A DNA stretch of 64,000 nucleotides from DASWJZ01 sp963720705 (lineage in GTDB: Bacteria > Pseudomonadota > Alphaproteobacteria > Rhizobiales > Afifellaceae), in the NCBI GenBank assembly GCA_963720705.1, contig CAVRGJ010000001.1, forward strand, positions 496,001-560,000. Reading direction: 5' to 3'. The notes beneath the pieces were generated by a model. It was given only the letters and a program-made list of their open reading frames with translations. It searched no databases and had not been told where the DNA came from. The position numbers and the translations under genes are program-made. This document shows, in pieces, positions 1-9,423 of the stretch (position 1 is the stretch's first letter; every line of letters starts with the position of its first letter).

Positions 1-40
1 CCCCGGCGCGCGTAGCGTTCTGCAACCGCTTCGTCGCCCA

Positions 41-3000
41 TCAGGCGAGAAGACTGCCGGGCCGTCTCTCTACCGGCGCTTCGGGATATAGGATGAGTTC
101 CTCGCCGGGCTGGAGCCGACTTCTGGCGAGTTCGACCTCGTCGCGATAGAGCGCGGCGATCTCCGGCCGCACGTCCATGCAAAGAAGCGTGTCATACGCA
201 GCGATCAGCAGCGGCGCCGCATTCTGCTCGGACGCGATCTTCAGGCTCTTTGCAATCGCCGCGCCCACGTCCTCGTCTCCCGCTCTTTCAGCGTAGAGAA
301 GGCGGGCGCGGCGGCGGTTGAGCTCGGCAAGCCAGAAGCGGTGGCCGCTTTTCTCCGCCTTTTCCTCCGCCGACGCCAGAAGCGCGAGACCGGCGGAGAA
401 CTCACCGCTCCGCTCCATGAGCTCGGCCAACATCTCGCAATAGACCGGATGGTCATCCGGCGTCTGAAGCTCGGCATGGGTCGCAAGACCGCGCTCGATC
501 ATCTCCTTGCCGCGGTCGAGTTCTCCGGCATTTCCCACGACCCACCCCTCGAAAATTTCCATCGTGGCGGCGAGCAAGCCGATCCGGTGCTGCTCCGCCA
601 GTTGTCGAATTTCCGCGATGATGGAAGGAAGGCCGTCGAAGTCTCGACGGAAGCGGGAAAGCATGGCCTGATTGATGCAGGCATGCGCAATGCTGCTGAC
701 GTGCCCGCTTTGCTGCGCCCAGTCGCGCGCTTCCGACATCGATCGCAACGCGCTCGCGGCGTGACCCGTCAGCCAGAGCGACAAGCTCCGATGCGCGAGG
801 CCGCACACGCGCGCATCGTGTCCGCCGAAAAGCGCGGTATTGGCTCGGCCGCGATCGGCGCTGTAGAGGGGCAGGCCAGCGTCGATCGCCGAGAGGCAGC
901 TTTCATGTCGCGCGAGATAGAAGTCGACCGCCCAGATGCAATGCCGGATTTGAAGCTGCACCTCGGGGTCCCGGACATCCTTCAACTCTTCCAGAATCGC
1001 GTGAGCCCTGTCGTTGTCGACGTCGGCGCCGGTAAACCACCAGCCCCAATATATCGGGAACAACGCGGCTCTCTCGGAAGCGGGCCGCCGGCGGGCGATC
1101 TCCACTCCTTCGTCATAGAGGTTGCGAGCCGGCTCCGACCCCGGTCCTTCGGTGCTCGTCAATACGGGCCCGAGCGCGGCAAGCGCCGATAGCTTCAGTG
1201 CGTCTCGCGAGTTCGGCTCGGCCACCCTTCCGCAAAGCTCGACGGCGCGCTCCAGAAGATGTCGCGCCTCTGCCATTGCAGAACGCGCAGAACTGTCCTT
1301 ACCCGCGGTCACGAAATGAGAAATCGCTTTCTCGATCAAGCCGGCGCGCTCGGCATGATCGGCGAGGGCATCCGTCCCGATCCACGCGGCGATCTCCCGA
1401 CTGCGCTCGAGCGCGGCGACCAGCCGGCCGTGCAAGGCCTGACGCTGCTTGCGGAGAAAGGCGTTGTAGATCGTCTCCTGGATCAGCGCGTGGCGGAAGG
1501 CAAACAACATCTCCCCGGGTGACCGTACGCGCACAAGAAGCCCGGCCTCTATCAGGCGCTCCACCGCGTCGACTAGCTCTGCCTCCTGAAGCTCGGGGAC
1601 AAGCTCGTGCAGAAGTGCGAGATTCGAACGGAAGCCCACGACCGCCGCCGCGCGGGCGACACCTCGCGCGGGGCCAAGGGGCTTCAGACGAGCGTCGAGC
1701 ACGCTCTCCAGAAGCGACGGTCCGTCCGGCGATATCGCCTTGGCCAGGTGCTCCGCCGACAGGCCGGCGTTCTCCGCCACCCAGTGACAAATTTCCTCGA
1801 TAAAGAGCGGCACGCCGGCGGTGATCCGGTCCACCACGTCGAGCAATTTGGGAAGCTCGGAGGCTCTGCTTTCTGGCCAGATCGCGGCAATTGCCGTTCG
1901 GCATTCGTCCGCGCCAAGGCGCTTGAGCTGCATTCGCCTCAGGTTCGCGATTTGCAGGAACTCATCGGCAACTTCCGGCCGTGTCGTAAGCACCAACAGG
2001 AGTGGGTAGTTTTCGACGAAGCGGGCAGCCTCGATCAACAGACGCTTCGATGTCGGGTCGATCCAGTGGATGTCCTCAACGGCGATAATGATTGGGCCTC
2101 TTGCGCAAAGAAGCTCCAGGCCGCGGCGGACCGCTCGAACTCGTACGCTCCTCCAATTCCAGTGCTGACGCCTCAAGCAAATAGCTCGGCACGCCCTCCA
2201 CGCCGAGGAGGTAGGAGAAGACGTCGATGACCTCCCTGTCGTCGACGCCGTGGCGTCTGAACAGGTTTGCAACGTCGGACGATTTCGGTTTGCCTCCCGC
2301 CTTGCCTTCGGCGCCTGGAAGGCTCTGTCGAAGGGGATGAAGTGTCGAATAGGATCCAACCGGCCAACACTGGAAAAGCAGCATCCTGCTTCGCTCGCGC
2401 CGAGTCATCCTGCGGATTTCGTGGAGAAGACGCGACTTTCCGATCCCCGCTTCTCCTTCGATCAACACGACGTTCCCGCTTCCTCGAGCAGCCGCCCGCC
2501 AGCAATCGGCAATCGCCTGCAACTCATACGCGCGCCCGACGGTTGGAATAGCCAACCGTCCGAAAGCATAGAAACGACCAACGTCCAGCCGATGGCTCAG
2601 GGCGCGCCAAATTCGTTCCGGCTCGGCGATGCCTTTGAGCTTCTTGGCGCCCAAAAAGCTGAACGCGTGCGACCGTCGCGCCAGGGCTCGCGTCTGCTGC
2701 GAGACAAGCACCGTATCGGACTCGGCAAGCGCCTGCAGGCGGGTCGCCAACGCCAACGCGATGGCCGTTACGTTGTCGGGCGAAGGAGCCTCCGGGCGTT
2801 GCCGCACGAGGCCGATCGATGTCGCGACGCCCACCCGGACGTGCACGTTTGAACGGTTCATCTCCCGCCCGACCAGCGTACACGCTTGAACGATTTCAAG
2901 TCCGGCGCCGATGGCAAGCGACGCGGCGTCCTTCGAATCCATGTCGATGGGAAAGAGAGCGACGCCTCCGTCACCCACTTCCCTCAGCGATCCGCCGCGG

Positions 3001-3221
3001 GAAACGATCGCCTGCCGGGCTTTTTCCTGGAAGGACTAAATCAACTCGTCGAAATCTTCGACATCGGACTGCGCAAGAAGGCCGGTCGATCCGACCAGGT
3101 CATAACTGAGCGCAGTTATCAGTCGCCGCTCGCCTCCCCCCGGAAGAACGTTCCGTTCCTTCTCTGCCACCGGGCGAAGCGCCGCGACCGCGGGCGAATG
3201 GGACGAGCTTTTTTTCGGCAT
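41..3221 (-). pseudogene. Class III adenylate cyclase / AAA ATPase / TPR regulator, disrupted
   Basis: Read on the minus strand from an ATG at 3221, the product begins with a class III nucleotide cyclase domain (DLVGST near residue 40, then GDGGVALF and a VGVATSIGLV stretch), continues into a STAND-type ATPase with Walker A GEAGIGKS and a Walker B-like IIIAVEDIHW, and ends in a long helical repeat region of TPR type. Such proteins are large cytoplasmic signalling proteins. The frame is broken twice. An in-frame TAG sits at 3036-3038, with clear cyclase homology on both sides in the same frame. A frameshift near 2130 then separates the Walker A part from the Walker B/TPR part. The TPR section stays open for over 2 kb, so decay is recent or the breaks are sequence errors. 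No neighbour suggests an operon. Confidence 0.8.
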
Positions 3222-3553
3222 TTTGTTCGCTCTTAATGTCTCCAGGCCCGAGCCGGCAAATCGAGCAACAATTGCGGCGGATGGCTGAAGCCTTCAAGAC
3301 ACTACCACCAAACGGGGTTCTCGCGCATGTCGCCAAAGGCAGCCCGCCGACGCCGCCGCTTAATACCTGGCTATTTGGATTGCCCTTCCTGAGAGGCGTC
3401 AGTGGCTACGAATCAGCGCTCTACCCCTCCGCCGTGCGCACGATCGCGCCGGCCACGAAGGTGAGGTGATCAGCATCGGCGGCGGCCCGCGCAGCTTGAT
3501 CTTCAAGCAGATTAAGGCCGACAGCGGAGGCCGGCGGTACGCGCCACCGGCGG
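3222..3553. other. Intergenic, no gene recognised
   Basis: This 332-base gap lies between the 5' end of the broken cyclase gene and the 3' end of the aldehyde dehydrogenase gene. I see no recognisable protein, RNA gene or clear terminator in it. Short open frames exist but none has family motifs or a convincing ribosome binding site. Confidence 0.5.
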
Positions 3554-5959
3554 CTATTCGCCGTAGGGCACCCAGATGTTCTTCACCTGCGTGGCGTGAC
3601 GGAGATAGCGTCGGCCCTGTCCGTCGAGCGGGCTCGCCCAGTCGACAGCGCGGCCGTGATTGACCCAGGTGGCCTTCAGGTTCCCGGTCGAGGCGGCCTC
3701 GACCTTCGCGCTCCCCTCGCCCGAGCCGAAATACCAATGGGTTGCGATGTCGTCGTGCTCGGCGATGGTTTTGGCCAACGCCTCGCGGTCGCCGGTCACG
3801 ATGTTGACCACGCCGGCCGGTACGTCGCTCGTGTCGAGCACTTGATAGAAGTCGGTGGCGACGAGCGGATGGACCGGCGACGGCGTGACGACGACGCGGT
3901 TCCCCATGGCAATTGCCGGGGCGACCAGCGACACAAGCGCAAGAAGCGGCGCCTCGTCGGGACATGAGATCCCTATCACGCCGAACGGCTCGTTCATCGC
4001 GAGCGTCACGTGGCGAGAGCGCGTCGCATGCACCTGACCGTCGTATTTGTCGGCGTGCGCTGCGTAAAAACTGATGCGGCGGATCGCCTGTGCGACCTCT
4101 TCGTCGGCGGCGCGACCTCGCACGCCGGTCAGCGTGGCGATGCGCTCGCCGAATTCTTCCGCACGTGCCTCAAGGTTCTCGGCGAGATAATAGAGAACCT
4201 GCGCGCGGTTATGACCGCTGACGCTTCCCCAGCCGCCGGCTGCGTTTGCGGCCTCGACGGCGTTGCGGATGTCCTTACGGTTGCCGAGGCCGGCCTGACC
4301 GACCTCTTCTCCGGACGCGTCGTAGACGGCATAGCTGTAGCCGGAATCCGGGCGCACCTGCTTGCCGCCGATATAGAGTTTTGCAGTGCGGTCGAGCGGC
4401 GGACGGTCGCTGGCCGCCTCTTTCGCCCGGGCTGTCGGTGCCCCCGAGAAATCCGCCGCGGCGGTCCTCGCGGGCTTCGCCGCCTTCTTCTCGATCGACG
4501 GCGTCAGATACTCGAAAAGCCCCTCGCGCCCGCCTTCGCGACCGAAGCCGGACTCCTTGTAGCCACCGAAGCCCGATGCCGCGTCGAAGAGATTGGTGGA
4601 ATTCACCCAGACGACTCCGGCCTTGAGGCGCGCCGCAGCGTCGAGCGTTACGTTGATCGATTCCGACCAGACGGAAGCGGCGAGCCCGTAGCGGGAGTTA
4701 TTGGCAAGCGCCAGCGCCTCGTCGGGGGTGCGGAAAGTCATCGAGACGAGCACGGGCCCAAAGATTTCCTCCTGCGCCAGAATCGACGCGGGCGCGACGC
4801 CCGTAACGAGCGTCGGAGGATAGAAGAACCCGTCCTTCGGCAGCGCGGCGTCGGGCCGATAGCAGGTTGCGCCCTCCGCTTCGCCCCGCGCGACCAATTC
4901 ACGAATGCGGTCGAGTTGTACGTCGGCGACGATCGCGCCTATATCCGTCGTCTTGTCGAGCGGATCGCCGACGCGGAGCGTTGCCATGCGCGCGCGGAGC
5001 TTGGCGTGCATTTTCTCCGCCACCGCTTCCTGTACGATGAGCCGCGAGCCGGCACAGCAGACCTGGCCCTGGTTGAACCAGATCGCGTCGACCACACCTT
5101 CGACCGCGCTGTCGAGATCGGCATCGTCGAAGACGATGAAGGGCGACTTGCCACCAAGCTCCAAGCTGAGCTTCTTGCCCGTGCCCGCCGTCGCCTTGCG
5201 AATGATGCGACCGACCTCGGTCGAGCCGGTAAAGGCGATCTTATCGATGTCCTTGTGCTCGACGATCAACGCACCCGTCGCGCCGTCGCCGGTGACGATG
5301 TTGACGACTCCCGCCGGAAGCCCCGCCTCCACGCACACTTCGGCGAAGGCAAGCGCGGTTAGCGGTGTGAACTCGGCCGGCTTCAGCACCACCGTGTTTC
5401 CTGCTGCAAGCGCCGGCGCGATTTTCCAGGCGAGCATCAACAGCGGAAAGTTCCATGGGATGATCTGACCGCAAACGCCGACGGGCCCGTAGCCCGGGAA
5501 CTCGCTCTCGATCAGCTCGGCCCAGCCGGCGTGATGATAGAAGTGGCGGATGACAAGCGGGATATCGATGTCACGGCTCTCGCGGATCGGCTTGCCGTTG
5601 TCCACCGACTCCAAAACGGAGAAGAAGCGCTCGCGCTTGTTGATGATGCGCGCGATCGCATAGAGGTAGCGGGCGCGCACGTCGCCGGAGAGCGCGCTCC
5701 AAGATTTCTGCGCCCTCTGCGCCGCGGCAACCGCCTTGTCGACATCCTTCGCCGTTCCTTCCGCGCATTCTGCGAGGCGATTGCCGCGCGCCGGATTTAC
5801 GACCGCGAAATAGCTCCCCTCCGCCGGTGCGACGAACTTGCCTCCGATGAAATGCAGGAAGCGACCCTCGTGCTTTTCGAGCCAGGCAACGACTTCGCCG
5901 TTTGCCTCCGGCGCGGGGCCGTATTCCATGGTGCGGAGAATTTCGGTGATGGCGGTCAT
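3554..5959 (-). CDS. Tandem two-domain aldehyde dehydrogenase
   Basis: The 801-residue protein is about 1.6 times the length of a normal aldehyde dehydrogenase. Residues about 30-500 form a complete NAD(P)-dependent ALDH domain: IPWNFPLLM for cofactor binding, FTGSTEVGR, the general base in LELGGKSP (near E267) and the nucleophile in GQVCCAGS (near C301). Residues about 540-801 are a second ALDH-like half that keeps the nucleotide-binding fold but shows neither the Glu nor the Cys motif, so it is probably structural. The ATG at 5959 is chosen because it follows an AAAGAGA ribosome binding site and begins the conserved region; an upstream in-frame start would read out of a repeat. It lies downstream of deoC on the same strand, which suggests oxidation of the aldehyde released from deoxyribose phosphate. 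That role is inferred. Confidence 0.9.
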   Translation of the reverse strand: MTAITEILRTMEYGPAPEANGEVVAWLEKHEGRFLHFIGGKFVAPAEGSYFAVVNPARGNRLAECAEGTAKDVDKAVAAAQRAQKSWSALSGDVRARYLYAIARIINKRERFFSVLESVDNGKPIRESRDIDIPLVIRHFYHHAGWAELIESEFPGYGPVGVCGQIIPWNFPLLMLAWKIAPALAAGNTVVLKPAEFTPLTALAFAEVCVEAGLPAGVVNIVTGDGATGALIVEHKDIDKIAFTGSTEVGRIIRKATAGTGKKLSLELGGKSPFIVFDDADLDSAVEGVVDAIWFNQGQVCCAGSRLIVQEAVAEKMHAKLRARMATLRVGDPLDKTTDIGAIVADVQLDRIRELVARGEAEGATCYRPDAALPKDGFFYPPTLVTGVAPASILAQEEIFGPVLVSMTFRTPDEALALANNSRYGLAASVWSESINVTLDAAARLKAGVVWVNSTNLFDAASGFGGYKESGFGREGGREGLFEYLTPSIEKKAAKPARTAAADFSGAPTARAKEAASDRPPLDRTAKLYIGGKQVRPDSGYSYAVYDASGEEVGQAGLGNRKDIRNAVEAANAAGGWGSVSGHNRAQVLYYLAENLEARAEEFGERIATLTGVRGRAADEEVAQAIRRISFYAAHADKYDGQVHATRSRHVTLAMNEPFGVIGISCPDEAPLLALVSLVAPAIAMGNRVVVTPSPVHPLVATDFYQVLDTSDVPAGVVNIVTGDREALAKTIAEHDDIATHWYFGSGEGSAKVEAASTGNLKATWVNHGRAVDWASPLDGQGRRYLRHATQVKNIWVPYGE

Positions 5960-6003
5960 GATGTTCTCTTTTCGCCGCTGGCTTGCTCGTTCGGCACTCC
6001 CAC

Positions 6004-6106
6004 TGTCGTCATTGCCGGGCTTGACCCGATAATCCATTCCGCAACCGTCGCGACGGGCACAGGCGCGACGGAATGGATGTCCGGATCAAGTCCGGGCACG
6101 ACGACA
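6004..6106. repeat. Long palindromic intergenic repeat (REP-like)
   Basis: The two arms, about 6004-6040 and 6070-6106, are imperfect reverse complements (GCCGGGCTTGACCCGATAAT on the left against a GTCCGGATCAAGTCCGGGCA arm on the right) and would fold as one long hairpin. Similar CCGGGCTTGACCC / TGACGAC elements occur again near 36.2 kb and 50.0 kb in this window. It fills the deoC-ALDH gap and may stabilise or terminate transcript ends. Confidence 0.75.
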
Positions 6107-6141
6107 TCAAAATGTTCGCGCACTCTTTCCCCGCGTCCTGC

Positions 6142-7194
6142 CTACGCCATGGCATGGCGAATCGCCGAAGAATAGCGGCCGGTGACGAAATGCTCGATCT
6201 GCCGCTCGATGTCGCCGAGCATGGAACTCGCGCCGATGCGGAAGAGCTCCGGCTCCAGCCATTCGCGGCCAAGTTCCTCCTTCATCAGGATCAACCAGGA
6301 GAGCGCATCCTTCGCGCTCTTCAGCCCGCCGGCCGGCTTGAAGCCCACCTTGGCGCCGGTCGCCTCCAGATACTCGCGAATGGCGCGGACCATGACGATC
6401 GAGACCGGCAGCGTCGCGTTCACGTCCTCCTTGCCGGTCGAAGTCTTGATGAAATCGGCGCCGGCCATCATCGCTACCATCGAGGCGCGATGTACGTTGC
6501 GAAGCGTCTTCAAGTCGCCGGTCGCGAGGATGGTCTTCAGATGAGCGTCGCCGCAGGCTTCGCGCATGGCGCGGATCTCGTCGTAAAGTGCCCGCCAGTT
6601 CTGATCGAGCACATGCGCGCGCGTCACTACGATATCGATCTCGCGCGCGCCCTCTCCGACGGCGTAACGGATCTCTTCGAGCCGGAGCGGCAGCGGCGTC
6701 AGCCCGGCGGGAAAGCCGGTCGCGACGGATGCGACCGGGATGCCGGAGCCTTCAAGCGCCTTCACCGCTACCGGCACCATCGTCGGATAGATGCAGACCG
6801 CGCCGACCGTCGGCATGTGATCGAGGCCGAGCGCCTCGACGAGATCGCGGCGGAGCGGATTCCTCGCCTTGGCGCAAAGCCGCCTGACGCGGCCGGGCGT
6901 GTCGTCGCCGGCAAGTGTCGTCAGGTCGATGCAAGTGATGGCTTTGACCAGCCAGGCGGCCTGCCACTCTTTCTTGACCGTGCGCCGCGCTACCAGCGTC
7001 GTGGCGCGCCGCTCGACGGCGGAGAGGTTGACGTTCGTTGCCTCTACCCATTCGACGTGAAGCGGCGTGCCTTCGTTCCGCGACAGGTTGCCGTGGCGGG
7101 CGTCTCCGCCCCTTGCCTCGCCGGAACGCGAGGTCACGATCTCCCGCGTCCGCAAGTCCTCCGAACGCAGCCGGATTACGGGATCAGTCGCCAT
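6142..7194 (-). CDS. deoC: Deoxyribose-phosphate aldolase
   Basis: The 350-residue protein cleaves 2-deoxyribose 5-phosphate to glyceraldehyde 3-phosphate and acetaldehyde in nucleoside salvage. Family motifs are clear: AVCIYPTMVPVA, the EIDIVV strand, the HLKTILATGDL strand with an active-site Lys, and GADFIKTSTGK carrying the Schiff-base Lys, followed by GFKPAGGLKS. It is longer than the short E. coli form (about 259 residues), as is usual for the type with an N-terminal extension. The ATG at 7194 (MATDPVIRL) is preferred over an open extension upstream that lacks homology. The downstream same-strand aldehyde dehydrogenase could oxidise the acetaldehyde product, so the pair is probably a catabolic unit. 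Confidence 0.93.
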   Translation of the reverse strand: MATDPVIRLRSEDLRTREIVTSRSGEARGGDARHGNLSRNEGTPLHVEWVEATNVNLSAVERRATTLVARRTVKKEWQAAWLVKAITCIDLTTLAGDDTPGRVRRLCAKARNPLRRDLVEALGLDHMPTVGAVCIYPTMVPVAVKALEGSGIPVASVATGFPAGLTPLPLRLEEIRYAVGEGAREIDIVVTRAHVLDQNWRALYDEIRAMREACGDAHLKTILATGDLKTLRNVHRASMVAMMAGADFIKTSTGKEDVNATLPVSIVMVRAIREYLEATGAKVGFKPAGGLKSAKDALSWLILMKEELGREWLEPELFRIGASSMLGDIERQIEHFVTGRYSSAIRHAMA

Positions 7195-7346
7195 GGAATT
7201 GCTCCAAGACATAGAGGGCGGTCGCAGCGTCGCTGACCAGGTGTTTATATACCGCGTGCGTAGCGCCGCGAGAACGACGACGTGCTTGGAAATTCCCGTG
7301 TGCTGACACGGGCTGGAAGCATCAAGGGCCGCGGCGAAGAGAACGC

Positions 7347-8162
7347 CAAAATTACCTGAATAATATCGGCACGCCGCTGTCATCCTCCAAGGAGCCGAAC
7401 GCGCTGTGGTGTGCCGACTACAAGGGCGAGTTCATGCTCGCCGATCGGCGCTACTGCTATCCGCTCACCATCACCGACTACGCCAGCCGCTATCTCATCG
7501 CCTGCGAGGCGCTTCAGAGCACCAAGGAGGCCACGGCCTTCCCGGTTTTTGAGAGCGCCTTCAAACAGTTCGGCCTGCCGCGAGCCATCCGCACCGACAA
7601 TGGTGTGCCCTTCGCAAGCCCCAATGCGCTCTTCAACCTCTCCAAGCTCTCCGTCTGGTGGCTGAGGCTCGGCATCGAGATCGAGCGCATCAAGCCGGGC
7701 AACCCGCAGCAGAACGGTCGCCACGAACGCATGCACCTCACTCTGAAGCTGGAGACCACCCGCCCGGCAGCGGAGACCATGCTCAGGCAGCAGGCCCGCT
7801 TCGACGACTTCATCGCCTGCTACAACACCGAGCGGCCGCACCAGGCGCTGGGCATGGCCTGCCCGGCCGAGCATTACGGCCCCTCAACCCGCCCCTATGG
7901 CGGCCTGCCGCAGCTCGACTATCCCTTCCACGACAAGGAGGTCACCGTCACCACATGCGGGCGCATCTGCCTCAAGCGCCGCAAGATCAACCTCAGCCAG
8001 GTCTTCGCAGGCCAGAAGGTCGGAATCCGCCAGGTCGAAGACCGCCTGTGGCTCGTCAGCTTCATGCACTACGATCTCGGCTACTTCGACGACGAGACCT
8101 GCAGGCTGGAGCCGATCGCCAATCCCTTCGGAGCAAAGGTGTTACCCATGTCTCCGGAATAA
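7347..8162 (+). mobile_element. IS481-family transposase remnant, 5'-truncated
   Basis: The frame encodes the DDE integrase core of an IS481-type transposase: a first Asp in LWCADYKGEF, a second Asp in RTDNGVPFASP, a catalytic Glu in QQNGRHERMHL, and the family's YNTERPHQAL and RPYGG motifs. The N-terminal DNA-binding half (about 130 residues in intact members) is absent. Homology starts at GTPLSSSKEPN near 7370 with no start codon or terminal repeat upstream that I could identify, so the element has lost its left end. The frame runs cleanly to a TAA at 8160. The element lies 38 bases from tRNA-Arg, possibly marking a former insertion or recombination point. Confidence 0.88.
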
Positions 8163-8200
8163 ACCGTCACCTATGTGTCCGGAATGGACCAAATGGTTGT

Positions 8201-8276
8201 GGCGCACCCGACAGGATTCGAACCTGTGACCTCTGCCTTCGGAGGGCAGCACTCTATCCAACTGAGCTACGGGTGC
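8201..8276 (-). tRNA. tRNA-Arg (anticodon CCG)
   Basis: The minus strand folds as a complete cloverleaf: acceptor GCACCCG pairs perfectly with CGGGTGC, the D arm is GCTC..GAGT, the anticodon arm is CTGCC-CTCCGAA-GGCAG giving anticodon CCG for CGG codons, the T arm contains GGTTCGAATCC, and a CCA end is encoded at 8201-8203. The IS481 remnant ends just beyond its 3' end. Confidence 0.97.
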
Positions 8277-8423
8277 CTTGGCCGGCGGCTCGGCGCTTTC
8301 CGAGGCGCGTCCGGCTCTTAACGCATTAAGACCCCGGTCGCAATCGGACGGGCTCCCGGCTCGTCCCTTCGGCGCATCACCAGGGAATGACGGGAGGCGC
8401 GCCAGTCGAGTAGGTTGCGGCGT

Positions 8424-8846
8424 ATGATTCCCGTCACCGACGCCATCGCGATTTCCAAAAGCGAGATCCTGGAAAGCTTCGTGCGTGCCTCCGGTCCGGG
8501 TGGGCAGAACGTCAACAAGGTGGCGACCGCCGTGCAGCTTCGCTTCGACGCGCGCCGCTCGCCGTCGCTGCCGGAGCCGGTGCGCGCGCGGCTGGAAGAG
8601 CTCGCCGGCCAGCGGCTTACCAAGGACGGCGTCGTGGTGATCTTCGCCGACCGCTTCCGCACGCAGGAGCGAAACCGCTCCGACGCGCTCGAGCGGCTGC
8701 TGGCGTTGATCCGTCGCGCTGCCGAAATACCGAAGCAGCGTCGGCAGACGAAGCCGACGAAGGCATCGAAGGAACGACGACTCAAGGGGAAGAGCGAGCG
8801 GAGCGGCGTGAAGAAGCTGCGCGGGCGGCCGGTGCCGGACGACTAG
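8424..8846 (+). CDS. arfB: Alternative ribosome-rescue factor / class I peptide chain release factor-like hydrolase
   Basis: The 140-residue protein releases peptidyl-tRNA from stalled ribosomes. It has the GGQ catalytic loop in ASGPGGQNVNKVAT near residue 28 and the short basic C-terminal tail (KERRLKGKSERSGVKK) that enters the empty mRNA channel in ArfB/YaeJ proteins. Length is normal for the family, which lacks the codon-recognition domains of RF1 and RF2. The ATG at 8424 fits the family N-terminus better than the TTG at 8415. Its stop codon overlaps that of the convergent DoxX gene. Confidence 0.94.
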   Translation: MIPVTDAIAISKSEILESFVRASGPGGQNVNKVATAVQLRFDARRSPSLPEPVRARLEELAGQRLTKDGVVVIFADRFRTQERNRSDALERLLALIRRAAEIPKQRRQTKPTKASKERRLKGKSERSGVKKLRGRPVPDD

Positions 8847-9250
8847 GCCGAAGCCTTTCCGCGCTCCGCGTCGACGCTGAACGTGCCCGGCCCCGCGAAG
8901 ACGAGATAAAGAAAGATGAAGCAGAAGAGGATCGCCGCCTCGCCGTGGTTCAGGATGGGGAAGAAGCCGTGCGGCGCGTGCGCCGTGAAATAGGCGACGG
9001 CCATCTCGCCGGCGAGAAGGAACGCGGCGACGCGTGTGAACAGTCCTATCAGGATCAGCAGCCCGCCGAAGGTCTCCAGGATCCCCGCGAGCCCCATCAG
9101 CGAGAATAGCGCAATCGACATCGGATGCTCGCTGGCCGGAAAGCCGAACAGCTTCATCGTGCCATGCTCGATGAAGAGCAGCGCCGCAATGATCCTGAGC
9201 GCTGCGAGAGCATAAGGCGAATAGCGCTCGAGCATGACTTCGCCGGACAT
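8843..9250 (-). CDS. DoxX family membrane protein
   Basis: This 135-residue protein has four hydrophobic segments and the DoxX signature pattern (ALRIIAALLFIEHGTMKLFGF, then GLAGILETFGGLLILIGLFTR and LNHGEAAILFCFIFLYLVFAGPG). Members are inner-membrane proteins linked loosely to redox or thiol homeostasis; the substrate is not known for this subgroup. The ATG at 9250 is selected because residues before it have no homology and overlap the gyrB 3' end. It follows gyrB on the same strand after 173 bases and is probably a separate transcription unit. The 3' end overlaps arfB by four bases, tail to tail. Confidence 0.88.
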   Translation of the reverse strand: MSGEVMLERYSPYALAALRIIAALLFIEHGTMKLFGFPASEHPMSIALFSLMGLAGILETFGGLLILIGLFTRVAAFLLAGEMAVAYFTAHAPHGFFPILNHGEAAILFCFIFLYLVFAGPGTFSVDAERGKASA

Positions 9251-9423
9251 ACGTTGCCTTCCAGAGCCGTTCAGAAACTGAGGATGCTGCGGCACAGCCA
9301 ATTTGCAAGACGGTGCGGCCTTCCTGGAGGCAACAACGACGCTATGCCGCACGACGAGCGCCATCAGGCCGAGGCCCCGCTCGCCCCTGTTGGCGAGCGG
9401 AAGGCGCACGTTTCGCGCCGCCC

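Noticed and set aside
6073..7236. 387-codon frame opposite deoC
   Set aside because: Antisense to a gene with clear aldolase motifs; no motifs of its own.
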